From: Albugo candida | Taxonomy: Eukaryota > Oomycota > Peronosporomycetes > Albuginales | DNA length: 64,000 bases | Assembly (NCBI GenBank): GCA_040437565.1 | Contig: JBDOQK010000026.1 | Span: forward strand, 186,001-250,000 | Reading direction: 5' to 3' | Shown: piece after piece, positions 10,880-23,156 of the stretch | Layout: each line of letters begins with the position of its first letter | Numbering within the stretch: position 1 is the first letter of the stretch | Made by a program: the position numbers and the translations under genes | Notes under the pieces: generated by a model | Seen by the model: the letters and a program-made list of their open reading frames with translations, nothing else | Told to the model about the DNA's origin: nothing | The model's database searches: none

Positions 10880-11600
10880 TAATTGTGAAATCGAGAAACT
10901 CTCTGCAACGCACATCAAGTTGTATATAGAGCTGAACTGCCAAAGCCGCTTTTATCTCACTCTGCTCCAAAGATACTTCGATTGGATGCGCCTACCTTTC
11001 TGCTAATCACATTATTCTACACCTGAATTCCATAGTGCAAAATATCGTCAAGTCCTTCTTAGATTATTTCTTCATGCGGTCGATTGACGGTAGAGAGTGA
11101 TCAAACTCAGACGCGTGCCAGGTGTACTGAAAAATGGTAAAATAATCACTCGATGGATTCAAAATTCCAAAAAGCTNNNNNNNNNNNNNNNNNNNNNNNN
11201 NNNNNNNNNNNNNNNNNNNNNNNNNNNNNNNNNNNNNNNNNNNNNNNNNNNNNNNNNNNNNNNNNNNNNNNNNNNNACTGCCAAAGCCGCTTTTATCTCA
11301 CTCTGCTCCAAAGATACTTCGATTGGATGCGCCTACCTTTCTGCTAATCACATTATTCTACACCTGAATTCCATAGTGCAAAATATCGTCAAGTCCTTCT
11401 TAGATTATTTCTTCATGCGGTCGATTGACGGTAGAGAGTGATCAAACTCAGACGCGTGCCAGGTGTACTGAAAAATGGTAAAATAATCACTCGATGGATT
11501 CAAAATTCCAAAAAGCTTATTGTAAATACAAGAGCTATAATAACACGTGTGCATAAGCATCCTTTACCGACATCGTCTCATAGAAGACAGAAGACACGTC
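10880..11600 (-). other. Minus-strand coding-like exons, structure unresolved
   Basis: Read on the minus strand from about 11590, an ATG opens MRRCRSCIYN across a ~32-bp intron (donor after 'tgtcg', acceptor 'attatag'), then runs through NKLFGILNPSSDYFTIFQYT. Further down, DDILHYGIQ joins SEIKAALAVQLYIQLDVR and ends at a stop after ITIFADHS. I could not connect the two halves in frame. The CxxC followed by a DYF motif faintly recalls HscB-type co-chaperones, but no HPD motif is seen, so no function is assigned. The region contains an N gap with duplicated flanks. Confidence 0.35.
10936..11517. repeat. Assembly gap with 241-bp duplicated flanks
   Basis: N run 11177-11276. Bases 10936-11176 reappear at 11277-11517. 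This is an unmerged contig overlap; the repeated short open frames beginning 'MIKLRRVPG' arise from it. Confidence 0.95.
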
Positions 11601-11714
11601 TCAACGTTACTACGACATCAAATAGCACCAGAAGCAGATTTTGCTGCCGATACATGCTCCGAGAAGCCACATCGCGCAAAATTTTAATTTTGAGGTCGAT
11701 GCAATCCGATAAAG

Positions 11715-14681
11715 TCACTTGTACAACAGAGATGAAAGCTGGGAGACTCGTTTGTTGGCATGTAGAAATTGACCTGCGAGTTGTTTGTTGATTAATTTCA
11801 GAACTTCGACAGCGGTATGAGGCGCCTTGTTCTGCAGATTCTGTAATGATTCTTCCCGTAGCCGGAGAAGAATACAGTCTGACTGAGCACAATGAGAGTA
11901 ATGAGCATTGCTCATTGTGTGTGGTGTAATGATGGAGCCAGGGCCAATTTTTCGGAGTCTTGACCGACTGGTTTTGAAGGGCATCCACTTTGGCTTCTTA
12001 CCCATGCCCAACAACGAGGGACGACGACCAGGCTGGTGTGTGCAGCTACTTTCAACAACAGACGGTGGATGCTGTTCGCGGGATTGCCCGCTTTTTCTGC
12101 CAACTTTTGGTACCCAAACACCTGGGATAAAGTTCCGATTTGAAAACTCGGAATCTTGGAAAACATCGATATGACCAAAACAGATGAAGAACGTATCTTT
12201 CGCAAGTGTTTTGGCAGACAAGACTTCTTCCTTACGTAGAATCTGAGCGTCTAGATATGCCGCTAATGGTAGTAAATACTTACGGCCAGTCTGTTCCAGT
12301 TCTACATTTTCTTGTTCATTGTATTCGATAAACTTTTCCCATAAACGTAAATGGCTTATTCGTTTCCAATCCGCGACGGTTCCAAAGTTTCGCAATTGAA
12401 TTTCGGGAGGCAGGAGATCATTTTCACACATCTCCAGTGCAATATCGACATCTCCATCGACAAAATGCACTTGTAATGAGGTAGGATTCCGTCTCAAAGC
12501 CTTCTCAATTGACTGCTTCATGCCACAATAGAAAATCTCGAACAAGCAGATTTCAGCATATGTACTGGCCTTTCGAAAATTGATCAAAGCTGTAGCATCA
12601 AAGCTTGGAACCAGACCGAAATCAATTATCACGTATTTCAACGTTCGTGCGCACGAAACGCTTTGCATTCGCGTCTTTATTCGTTCCAAAATATTAACAG
12701 AAGTGCCAAAGAATAAATACCCTTGTAAACGTAGTATGAAGATAGAGCTTCCTTCTTTGTCCAAAAATGCTGTCTGTTCGGTTGTTCGATCGACAGCACT
12801 ACGTGTGAGGACTCCGGTGGTTTCGTGATGAATGCAGCCAACTTGATGGATACGATAGATGAGATCGATGATGGAGATGAAGATTCCAAAACCAACACTT
12901 TCAAGCATGCCGATAACCAGGAAGCTACTAGTGATGAGGATCACCAAAATGAGCTCCAGCTTCTTCAAAAATTGCATGGGAGTGATCAAGTATGCTTCGA
13001 GAAAATGAACACCCACGTTGAGAAGTAGGCCACCAAACACGAATTTGGGAACATACTGCAAGATTCCAATACCTTGCATCCAGAGAATAAGCAGAAAGAA
13101 AGCACATATGAGCGCAGGCATTTTCTCATGCGCATCAAACTGCTTCATGATGCCCATTGCTGAAAGATAATGACAGCCCGCGAACCCTCCTGAAAGTCCA
13201 CTCAGTATATTCGCCACTCCTATCACGCGCATTTCGTTGTCTGGAGAGATATCTCGATCGAATAATGTTGAAAGTGAAGTTGTGGAGACGCTGAATTTTA
13301 GTGCTCCTAAAATTAAGACCGTCAGGAGGTACCCGAAACACTCTTGCATGAAAATTTTCCATCGAATATCACCAAACTCAATTTCGGTCCAAGTGAACCA
13401 CATTGGTGTTTCTTTGACCATCTCGCTATCCCATGAAAAGACCCAGCCAAGTGCTCCCAATTCCTGCACTGTTGAATGCAACCACACGGTGGCGATAAGA
13501 TGAAAGCCCGCGACAGACGCAGTCAGCAAACATGGAAATGAGATTGCTACAGGCCATTTAAGGTATTGACCCACTCGAGCTATGACTGCAAACAGAATCG
13601 CTGGAAGAAGAAGACCAATTTTTTCGACCGGGAAAGCATTTCTCATTGAGTTGTGAGGCATCGATGACGCCATGTGTATCCCATTTTTCACCAAACTTGC
13701 TCCAATCCCGGCCAGAAAACCGGCAACCACTACACACACAGTCTCATTATTGAGTGGATACGGTCACGGAAATGTGCACGTACCTGGATAAGGGGCATAA
13801 TTAGCGATCGATGTGAGTCGAAAAATTCCCATTAGATACAGGCAAATACCCAGAAAAATGGAGGTCAGGGCAGCACAAATGATTGTGGTTGGCACGATTT
13901 CCCGCAATGTTTGAGCTTCCGACTGTGATATTCGATCGGCCATCTGAGCCATCACCGGTATGCTACAATCATTGACGAAGAAGGAAATTCCATCAAATCA
14001 GAATTTTGTCGCAAAAGCACATTCAATGACCTACACAAACACATCGATTGAGCCAAGTGTCCACGGTGCTTGGCTTTTCCAGGCCAAAACAGTGCAAAAA
14101 ACCGCTGTGCTCAATAAGTTTATGTCAATAAAGTGTGCCAAACATGTCGAGAGAAGAGTATTATGCCCCACAACGACACTAGCGCAAGACACAGCCAAAG
14201 TGGCTGACAGCAGAAAGGCAATTACACCGGACGTAAAATTGACTAGTAAACTAAGGATCCACTGCTTTCCCTTATTCCAGAAAACGCTCCATGTTTTTCC
14301 ATGCCGAACTTGTTTCCCATTCGATTGAGAAGTATTGGCTGATGCCAATAGTCGTTGCTTCTCATCAAAGAAGGAACGGAACCAAGTAGTTCGCCTCCTT
14401 GTGGCTCCATCAGAAGCGGTACGTCCTTCTTCATCTCCTATATTTCCTTGATATGTCGTCCGTCGCATTGATAGAGGAGCGTGTGCAAAATGTGGACGCG
14501 GAGAAGCAGAAGTAGCGCCAACTAGAGGCAACAGGGAATCCGTTTCTTGACCCCTTCTTCGAACTTCATGGATTGAGCACAGATCTGTATCAGCTGTGTG
14601 TATACGATAGATACCACGTCGTTGAGGCGTTATATGATCCTGTGGAGCTCCCCGATCGAGCGGTAGAGCAGCAGGTTCCAT
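11715..14681 (-). CDS. SulP/SLC26-type anion transporter with STAS and cyclic-nucleotide-binding-like tail
   Basis: Minus-strand exons 14681-14035, 13962-13784 and 13729-11715, with introns of 72 and 54 bp; 946 residues. The junctions rebuild conserved SulP segments: SIDVFV/IPVMAQMAD and NYAPYP/VVAGFLAGIGASL. A ~130-residue hydrophilic N-terminus precedes about ten membrane segments. A STAS domain follows (begins near SSIFILRLQGYLFFGTSV). The ~250-residue C-terminal tail has a cyclic-nucleotide-binding-like pattern (LAKDTFFICFGHIDVF, RKIGPGSIITPH). This arrangement resembles the fungal YGR125W/Vsb1 group of vacuolar SulP-like proteins rather than simple sulfate permeases, so substrate (sulfate, other anion or amino-acid related) is open. 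It faces the next gene head to head across ~316 bp. Confidence 0.88.
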
Positions 14682-14997
14682 CGTTTCTTATTTAGTAAAA
14701 TGTTCACAGGAATTTTGATCGTAGGATTTCTCGCTTATTATAGCCAATAGAACCTCATATGACCAAAACTTGTGTAATGGAGCCGTGATGATAGCACAAT
14801 AAAGCTCAAATATGTGTTTTGCGATGAAAAGGTGACTGTTAACATGAAGCTCTACCTCGTATGTAATGTGGTGATCGCTGATAGATTACTGTAAGCTATA
14901 ATAAATAATATGAATCTTGAAAGGTCACAAAAATCTCTAATTTTACATGAATCGAGCTCGTAGCAAGGAAGAGGCTGTGTCATACCTTTGCTAGACG
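14682..14997. promoter_or_regulatory. Divergent intergenic (shared promoter region)
   Basis: This 316-bp spacer lies between two divergently oriented start codons and so must hold both 5' regions. No clear TATA or Inr element could be called. It is A/T-rich near 14890-14950. Confidence 0.35.
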
Positions 14998-17043
14998 ATG
15001 GAAATCCTAGATCTCCATCAAATGTTTCGCTTTGTTCTCTGGTGGCTTATTCGGACCGTATCGTTTGGCAATGGATTTGACCAAACAGACCTGACAGTAC
15101 CCTGCAACAGCATCGTTTGCAGCGGTAAAAATGCGTCCAAAATGAGCTTAGGAGTCCAACTGCATAGAACTAACATACCTATAAATCTGCTCTCACATTG
15201 TAATCCGGTTATTCTGTCCGCATATGCTTCATATTGCCTTCCTGATTTCTTCAATATCTCATACCGAGATCTCACATGGTTCGACTGTTTATGCATAGTT
15301 CTTGGGACTAGCGCGCATCCACATGAGAGTGTCAAGATCAAGCAAGATGGGACCCAAAGGGCTTCAACAAAGCTGAATGGAGATATAGGAATGGACAGAC
15401 CAATCGTACGAAGCAATTTGAATGATCTTTACGATCCACGTTTAGATGCAGTCGGTAGTGAAATGACCGTCGAAGATGTAGCTGACTGGATCTCATACTC
15501 TGTACAGCTACCACAATACGCAGAATTTGCCAAAACACACTCCATTTCTGGTGGTACTCTTTCGCTCCTAATCGAAAACAACGGAGCTCGACTATCGTCC
15601 ATCGGTATACGAGACGAGATACACAGAGTGCAATTGCTTCGTTTCTTGAAGTTGCGGTACGCTGGTCTTGGTGAGAGACCTCATGACGTTTCCAACTTTA
15701 CTTGCACTATAAGCCCTTCCACGAGATGCTCTTCTGAAGCAGATGAAGAATCATGTGCTTATCGTCGTGTGCATACGTCTTGGATTGCTCCAGCACAAAA
15801 TGTGTCGCAAACGTTTCAGCTGCAACGCCGTGATGTAAAAGGTTCTTGGACACTAGTCTTTGCAGGATCCGATAGCGAGTATGTGGATTTCATTGATACG
15901 AGAAATGAGCCACTTCTTTATCAAATCACCACATGGAATGCTTATGGACGAAGTTCTCGAGTCTATACTCATTGTCGACCAGCTTTAATAAAGACTCCAG
16001 CAAATCTTGATACAAATGCCGCCGAGTCAAATTCGGATGGCACCTTCTTTGATTACACATTCCCATTCATGCAATCTTGTCAGAAATGGAAGTCTGAAAT
16101 ATCCACATGCAAAATGAAATGGAGTCTTTTATGTTCTTTATACCAGTACAAGGGCTCACATTGCTGGCTGGATGAGACAATTATTTTTATCATACTTTCC
16201 ATATTCCTCATACGCAGCTACATATATGGAGATGCCGATTTTCTTCTACGTCTGTTGCGAAGGCTTCCTCCCAATATATCAACTCAAGTTGTGGTCAAAA
16301 CTTTCACAGACAAGGTTGAAAATGTGCAAACCGCTCAGGAAGCATTAGTCGACGCTTCTGCAATTGTCTTGTGGAAAAAGCCACTTGATAATGGAATTCC
16401 CATAGTCTTCTACAGAATTTGTTGGACACGCATGAAAACAAGAGAGACCATGTGTGTGCGAGTAAGGGACCCTTCAAGATCCACGGCAATTCGTGTAGAC
16501 CATCTAAGACGAGGCGAGACATATAATTTCAGGGTAGAAGCTACAAACTCGTTTGGATTGACATCGCGATCTACCAATTCGACGTATCTGGTTCCGAAGC
16601 TGAATTCGAGAACGACTTGCTACCATTTAGACCTCTCCGTTGCACGATCTCTATTGCAAAATAGCGCGTGCAAAAAGCGATGTCATCTCTGCTTCAAACA
16701 GCTGAGTTGCAGAGAGACCAGCTGGAAAACTGACCAACAATCTTCAAAGCGACTACCGACGTGTTTCTCAGCAAAGGAGAAGCGATCCAAGTTCTTTAGC
16801 ACAAAATCGACTTCACTACCTTCCATTCCACACAATAAGCCGCAAATTTCGAAAAGGAGAGGGTCATGGTACTCATGGTCACTTGAAATAGGCTTGAACA
16901 GAATATTTCTTCACACATGCTCTATATGTGATGAGTTGTTCTGTCATGATCACCGTGGTAAAGTAACACATCCAAAACCGTTCGGTTGTCCAGCCGTCGA
17001 CGGGCAGTGTATCTGTATGAGTTGTTTCCTGCAACGGGAATGA
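14998..17043 (+). CDS. SAM plus fibronectin type III protein with C-terminal zinc-site
   Basis: Open frame of 681 residues. The ATG at 14998 is preceded by an in-frame stop 6 bp upstream. A hydrophobic N-terminus (MFRFVLWWLI) could be a signal or anchor. A SAM domain spans about 156-220 (MTVEDVADWISYSVQLPQYA ... LLRFLKLRYAG). Two fibronectin-III-like domains follow at ~253-330 and ~450-530 (second ends GETYNFRVEATNSFG). Between them, TIIFIILSIFLI is hydrophobic. The C-terminus has paired Cys/His (HTCSICDELFCHDH ... CICMSC), a FYVE/RING-like zinc site. The set suggests a scaffold protein; function unknown. Coding-like sequence continues past the stop (see next entry), so the gene may be longer than this frame. 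Confidence 0.65.
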   Translation: MEILDLHQMFRFVLWWLIRTVSFGNGFDQTDLTVPCNSIVCSGKNASKMSLGVQLHRTNIPINLLSHCNPVILSAYASYCLPDFFNISYRDLTWFDCLCIVLGTSAHPHESVKIKQDGTQRASTKLNGDIGMDRPIVRSNLNDLYDPRLDAVGSEMTVEDVADWISYSVQLPQYAEFAKTHSISGGTLSLLIENNGARLSSIGIRDEIHRVQLLRFLKLRYAGLGERPHDVSNFTCTISPSTRCSSEADEESCAYRRVHTSWIAPAQNVSQTFQLQRRDVKGSWTLVFAGSDSEYVDFIDTRNEPLLYQITTWNAYGRSSRVYTHCRPALIKTPANLDTNAAESNSDGTFFDYTFPFMQSCQKWKSEISTCKMKWSLLCSLYQYKGSHCWLDETIIFIILSIFLIRSYIYGDADFLLRLLRRLPPNISTQVVVKTFTDKVENVQTAQEALVDASAIVLWKKPLDNGIPIVFYRICWTRMKTRETMCVRVRDPSRSTAIRVDHLRRGETYNFRVEATNSFGLTSRSTNSTYLVPKLNSRTTCYHLDLSVARSLLQNSACKKRCHLCFKQLSCRETSWKTDQQSSKRLPTCFSAKEKRSKFFSTKSTSLPSIPHNKPQISKRRGSWYSWSLEIGLNRIFLHTCSICDELFCHDHRGKVTHPKPFGCPAVDGQCICMSCFLQRE

Positions 17044-18269
17044 ATAAGTATAATTCTCTCAAAGTAGATGCCAGCCGTAATCTCCCTGCCCAATACTTTA
17101 CACCTCAAAGTCGACCTTTCTCATATTGGAGAGAAATGGCTTTGGTGCACTGAATCTTGACGATCCATCGACGCAGTCTGACGGCGCAGAAAGGACTTTC
17201 TCGAAAGGGACACGCTACTAAGTGATCTCGCCTTGTCCGATGCACACGCTACCGATCCGTAAACCCGGTTTGTAGAGTCGATTCAGCTTGCTGGAAATCC
17301 AGTACCTGAGGAAGATAAATCCGATTACCATTACACACGCCATTGCTTCCCGATCAGGTCACGGTATAATATACATTCGTTCGGACTTTCTCATGGAATG
17401 ACAATTACAGAAAGACTTTGTGGCTTTCTGACTTCAATAAAGAAATCGTGAAAGTGTACTCGCGCTTTGAACGTCCACGCAAGCTAAGCAGCGGAGAGAA
17501 GTTCTACACTAGAAAAAGCTCAGGGCATTTCACTAAGAAGATGTATGTGCTGTGAGGGAATGATGACCAACTGAAATGAATGGTAGTGCGACCAAATTTA
17601 AAACTCATGTATGTATCGTTTCGGAAGGCACGTGTCCTTTCTATCAAATCGATCATCTGTAACCGATGTATCCAAATCCGACTCAAAATCAGTAAGGACA
17701 TATTGATTAAAATAAACTTGGCAAAGAAAGATCTTCGAATGATACTATTTTTTGCAAGAAATTGACACTCAGATATCTGATTCACACGTGTATGGTATAG
17801 TATTCGTTTTATCCACAATATCATGCTTAGAAATGATTTGCGAAGAAGAAGAAAGTTTGAAGTCTAGCAAACGCTCTAATGCAGAAGTCGTGCATGTTGC
17901 TACTGCCTATCCTACGATGTAATCGCTTTTCCTATGTCGACCCTCTTACGTAAGAATGAAGCAGCCGAACATGCTTGTGAGCTAGCGGATACCGTAGAAT
18001 AGGGAGATGGACAAAAGACAGTAAGCAGATCTGATCTAAATTTTGCTTTCGTTTGTATTTGCACTATCAGCCAAATGCAGCTCATCCACACTTGCGTGCG
18101 TTTATAGACTCGTCGAATGAGTTTCGAATCTTTGTGAGTGGTGTATAGCGCGTTGAGACACTGATTACGTTCGACCAAAGCGTTAAACAATTTACTTTGA
18201 TACTACACTTTCGATATCTCGCTCTTCGCTTTTTCTTTCCATTCTTGCGGGTGCGTGACCTGATCCTAC
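17044..18269. other. Coding-like stretch downstream of the SAM/FN3 frame
   Basis: Directly after the stop at 17041 the plus strand keeps a coding character in shifting frames: DASRNLPAQYFTPQSRPFSY at ~17067, then NLDDPSTQSDGAERTF, then QLAGNPVPEEDKSDYHYTRH up to ~17450, and KVYSRFERPRKLSSG at ~17450. These could be exons with unrecognised introns or a decayed part of the same gene. Bases 17560-18269 show nothing I can support. Confidence 0.35.
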
Positions 18270-20763
18270 TCATTTACCGAAAATGAGAGGCTGATAGTTT
18301 CATCTCGCAGTTCTCCTCTACACTTATCGCGTGCAGCATCTCATCTCGTACCAAAAAGAGGGCAGTACAGGGAGCAAGACTGCAGTCATATATGGCAAAA
18401 ACGATAGTCAATAGTGAACAGTATGCCGCTCGCTTGTGCTTTTTTGTTACCAGATTGTCCGCATGCTCAAAAGCATGGACACAATCTATTCTCAAAAGCT
18501 TATAAACGGTAGATTGCGTTTTTTCCAACCCGGATTGATTATAGATCTAATCGTGCATGCACAATGCATTCTCTATGAATTCAGGAGCAATCGAACGCGC
18601 GCGACCAGAGTACAACCAAATTCAATAGTTCTTCGATCAACATCTGCATTCACTCTTGTCTGTAGATTGTACGCTGCTTTCCACATTGCTGTCCTGCTCA
18701 TCGAACTCGAAGCTATTGTGGAGCACCGCTATTTGTGGAATTCACATGTTATGAGAATGCGCGAACGAACGCAGATGACAAAAAGGTGGCAGAAGACGAA
18801 TTTGCTCGATTTGATAAGCTGATTGTTTATGGCCGGTTCGAAGAACACGACAACGACGATGACAACGTCGGTTTTGTTCAGCACCAGGAAGCGCAACAAC
18901 TCGTGCAAGTATCTCTGACCAGCGGAGGTTCGAGCATAGCTACAGATCAGTGTATCTGGTTTAGAGGAGAACTCGTCATGTCCCGACCGGTAATCATTCC
19001 GCAATTGCTTTATGCTTCTGAACATTCTGATGCTTCATTAGAATTATCGCTTATTCGCTCTAAATAATCGAGCAGTTTGCCATTGGGAATACGACTGGAA
19101 AAGCGGTAATCGACAGCGAATACGAGGCACAGATCATCATTTTCGAGCTTATGTTTTCACAAGAACCGATGATGATAATTGTACTGTCATCACGAGTGTC
19201 ACATCAACACCGTTCACATTTTCCAGCTATCGTAAAATACATGATCCTGAGCAATACGAGAGTGAAGTAGAACTACTGCATCAACAAAGATTATGGGAAG
19301 GATCTGATTCCACAGAAATTAGTGAGCATAACGCAGACACAAGTATCCAACTAGTTCATCGATCAAGCTCTGAGATCCTGCAAGAATCGTCCCAACAGCT
19401 GAGTCTTGGTCTACTAGCTGCTTCCAATTCATTTTGCGTCCAACAGAGCGCAAATTTCGCAATTTTACATTTGTTCATGAGCGTTGCCAAGATTCCATGG
19501 TCATCCATCCTATTCAAAGACGAGCGATTCTTGTGGCAGCTTTTATTACGGAAATGCAAAGGTTCGATTGAGCACAAACGGAGTCATGCGGACCGATATA
19601 TATCGCTGTGGATAAAACTTCTCTCTCCCAATGAATTGATGGACGCCACGCATTCAATTCGGCTCCATCCGGTGTCGTTAGAGGAGTACGAAGTGTTACC
19701 ATACCAGCAACAAGTGTACGCATTGGCTCTCACCTGCTGGGAGCTATTTTGTTATTTACTTGCACCAGACCAATGGGAAACGATACATGCATTTCTATGG
19801 TCTAATCCCGGCTGTCTGTCATACGAATTTTACACGTGTCGAATGCATGCAACATTTATAGAGTTACTCGCAGCGTTTTGCTCCCAGGCACTACAAGAAA
19901 GGCGTTCTTTTTTTTGCATAATTGATGTTTTGGCAAACGAATTAGTTTCGATCGTTCTTCGGGATTCTCAGCATCGTATTTTCTCACCATTCGCCGCAAA
20001 AGAAATACATTCGCTACTACGTAATGGAAACATTTTAGGCATTGCACACTTTACATCTCAGATGCAGCACATTTTTTCCAGCTTACATCTTCAATTACAG
20101 CACTCCAATGAGCTTGGAACCCAAAGAAATTGTTGCTGGGTTGTTGGAAATTGGATTTGGCAGGATTGTCACATAGCGGACGAATACGACTCACAAAATC
20201 GGACACAAAGTAAATTGACCCATTACTTGGGATTTCTAGACATCATACTTATGATACAGCACATGTACGGTTTTGAGATTCGTTATGAGCCAAATGGAGA
20301 AGAAATTACTCTCTATGTTCGCTCTGTGACCAGTTTATTTCACGACATCTGGAGCTCACTTATACTGGATGGGAAATTACGGACCTTGAAGGTGTTCCCT
20401 GATGGCATTACTACTTCTATTTATTCTTCTGGTAAAAGTGTATTGTATGGTGATTATGTTGGAAAGGGCACAGGTGATTTGAGTGCACTTGGATCAGGTA
20501 TTGAACTATTACTCTACATCTATCGTTGGGGTGAACCAAGCATACAACTCAAGCTTCAGCTCACTCCGATACCCGCGGACGCTCAAAGCCATGACGCACT
20601 TGCTGACAGGCTACTGATTTCGGTAGTTGTCAATCATAGCTCCAGCCATATCGAGATGCAAAAAAATCTTTTCGAACAACTTGACCCAGAACAGCGACGG
20701 AAATCAATCACTCGTTGGGATGCAATCTACGCATTGCGTCTAGATTATAAACATTCTGATTGA
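18270..20763 (+). CDS. Large uncharacterised protein, 5' exons unresolved
   Basis: The last exon (19042-20763) and the preceding exon (ending 18989) are joined by a 52-bp intron, giving one frame: ..CIWFRGELVMSRP / NYRLFALNNRAVCHWEYDWK.. . The exon before 18989 is open at least from 18666 after an AG (IVRCFPHCCPAHRTR). Further upstream, HAQKHGHNLFSKAYK-like and ISYQKEGSTGSKTAVIYGK-like runs between 18340 and 18510 look like beta-rich FN3 exons. No catalytic motif is seen. The C-terminal half is helical and hydrophobic-patterned (QQQVYALALTCWELFCYLL), ending in a beta-rich part (TLKVFPDGITTSIYSSGK). It may be a separate gene or the 3' part of the SAM/FN3 gene, since both lie on the same strand with coding-like sequence between them. 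Confidence 0.55.
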
Positions 20764-22519
20764 AACAAACTCGTGAATTTACTTATCTCGCGGTATGCTT
20801 TTTTTGCGATCATCAAAAAAACGAGCAACCCAAATCCATGGAATCTTTTGTGGGTGATTCTATATTGAGCAACCATTTTTAGTCGTTTGCTCAACCCAGT
20901 AGACATATTGGCATCAAGGAAGGGTATGCAACAGAGCCGCAATAGTTAAAGCGAAACAATATATGCAGAGTGAGCCGATGCCCAATGTTGGTGACTGAAA
21001 ATAGTATGTTTATATTTATCATCGAATCACGAAGTGAGCAAGTTGTGATTGCCCCCCCTTTCGTCGATTTCGTCTCAAATCACTCATATAAAGCTTTCTT
21101 TTAGAGTTCAGATACAGCTGTATTTTCGTCCATACTTGAAAGCGGAGCAATTTCTTGATTACGTTATTTTCTCACTCATTGAAGTTCGAAAACTATCCAT
21201 ATCATCACCGAATGCTGCGTGATAACGTTTCTAATTACAGTAAAGTATGTCAAAAAGGCGTAGCTTCGGTACTCGACAAAAAATGGAAGGACTGCTGCAA
21301 GATTCTATGCTACTATCAAGCCTTTACATGCCTTAGTAGTGTACTTCAAAAGTTCCAATCCTAAAAGCCTAGGACAAAAGCGCATAATTTGCAATTTCTA
21401 AGAGTTTTGACTTTTCACATGATTTGGAGCTGTACAGTTTATAATAGCTTTATCAGATTATCGACGTATGACGATGTGTCTCGCCCGACTCTTGTACTGG
21501 TTCTTTTGTGCCTCAGCAATTGGAAGCTGGTTGTTTGCATACCAAACAATTTGCAAATGCGTTATAGTGGTTGCAATTACGACATCTTTTACGCATATAT
21601 AAATGACATGTTCACATCACATTGCTGGAAATGGTGGCCTTTGTGCTCGAATCAAGTTTAACTTGACCGCTATTGACCCGTCTGATAGATTTAAACAGCT
21701 CTCATTTGATTGGAGCCAACTGAACCCTCATTGATCCGAATTCGCACGGGTTGATAGTACCAATCCCTGGCACCTTCCTCATGTTTTCGCCAATGGCGGT
21801 GGTCGTCATCGACATCCATCATGTCAACATTCACACAACTGACTTATCGCTGGGTCCAACAAGCATACGATTAAGCCTCTACTCAGCATTACAATTAATT
21901 GTTGCAATACAACTTGGCCGCAGAAACGATTTGACATGTTTCGAAGACTTCAATTCTTGGGATGTGGCCGTTCGCACCATCAAGCGCTTTTTTGCTTGAG
22001 TATCGATCATTCGTTATAGCTCGAGTGAAGCAACTTATTCGAGAAGCATACCAGCGAATTTGACGTCTGTTCTTGACTTGGCGATGTACTGAATTTTTTC
22101 AAGGCCAAAACCTCATCTCGAGCGTACAGAAACACTTCGATCAATATCTTCTCTGCTTAGTACTCTGCACGCGATTTTTGTCATGTATGGGACGTTGATT
22201 GATGCTCCGGCTTATCGCTTCTACTCGACACACTTGCATAACATCGCTGGTTGTGAACCTTCCACTACCGAACGAACCTCCGTTACGTCTAACGTTTATG
22301 TTAAGGCTGGTTAGACACCGCTGTCTGGTGTACAATACCAGCATGTCCACCTATGCTCAGATGATTCCTGCTGATATATCAACACCATCAACTTGCTGTT
22401 TCTTCTCCATGGATGCCTCGCACTCGACAAAATCACCACATACTTCAATTCAGTAGGCAGCTATATATAATGAGTTTTCGTTCTCCTCAAACTGCCGAAT
22501 TCTACGTGGCCCGCATACA
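20764..22519. other. Long gene-poor region with scattered coding-like patches
   Basis: No gene can be supported. Minus-strand patches near 20770-20910 (KMVAQYRITHKRFHGFG) and 20930-21000 (hydrophobic GIGSLCIYCFALTIAALL) read like coding pieces of a small membrane protein, but do not join cleanly. Another minus patch at ~22200-22430 (CEASMEKKQQVDGVDISAG) is isolated. No RNA gene was recognised. Confidence 0.3.
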
Positions 22520-23111
22520 ACTTTAACTTCAGAACTCGCTAAAGAAGCGATAAATTTTCAGCTCAGAGTGATTGCATACTCGTTGATGAGTCATCAGCAC
22601 TATGCGATATCGCGAAAGTAACATCCCGGAGACACTACTCGGAGAAAACCGAAAATGTGGAACAATGGTGACGCCAAGGCCGGTTGCCTGCAGCATCTAT
22701 GGATGTCCCAAAGTCGAAAGCGTCGGATTTTGCTGCGATTCACAAGCGATGCCGTAAAGTAGTCAGAGATATGGGTTGTACATGCAAAAATTGGAGACGA
22801 TAGGCCTTTTCAATTTTCGAAGACAGTTATTCCACGTGAAGTTTCNNNNNNNNNNNNNNNNNNNNNNNNNNNNNNNNNNNNNNNNNNNNNNNNNNNNNNN
22901 NNNNNNNNNNNNNNNNNNNNNNNNNNNNNNNNNNNNNNNNNNNNNCCGGTTGCCTGCAGCATCTATGGATGTCCCAAAGTCGAAAGCGTCGGATTTTGCT
23001 GCGATTCACAAGCGATGCCGTAAAGTAGTCAGAGATATGGGTTGTACATGCAAAAATTGGAGACGATAGGCCTTTTCAATTTTCGAAGACAGTTATTCCA
23101 CGTGAAGTTTC
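22520..23111 (+). pseudogene. Coding-like plus-strand patch around a duplicated gap
   Basis: From ~22571 a frame reads SDCILVDESSALCDIAKV.., then one stop at ~22670, then RLPAASMDVPKSKASDFAAI.. ending CKNWRR and a stop. The base composition and residue pattern look coding, and the single stop suggests a recent pseudogene or a missed intron. The N gap 22846-22945 has duplicated flanks (22680-22845 and 22946-23111, 166 bp), so the second copy is an assembly artefact. Product unknown. Confidence 0.3.
22680..23111. repeat. Assembly gap with 166-bp duplicated flanks
   Basis: N run 22846-22945. Bases 22680-22845 equal 22946-23111. This is an unmerged contig overlap. Confidence 0.95.
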
Positions 23112-23156
23112 GAAAACGGGAAAAGTTTGACGCATTTCAACTGAGAATTTACTTCC

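Noticed and set aside
11438-11791. 117-residue plus-strand ORF (MIKLRRVPGV..) near the SulP 3' end
   Set aside because: It overlaps the SulP coding end in antisense, and its start is duplicated only because of the assembly gap.
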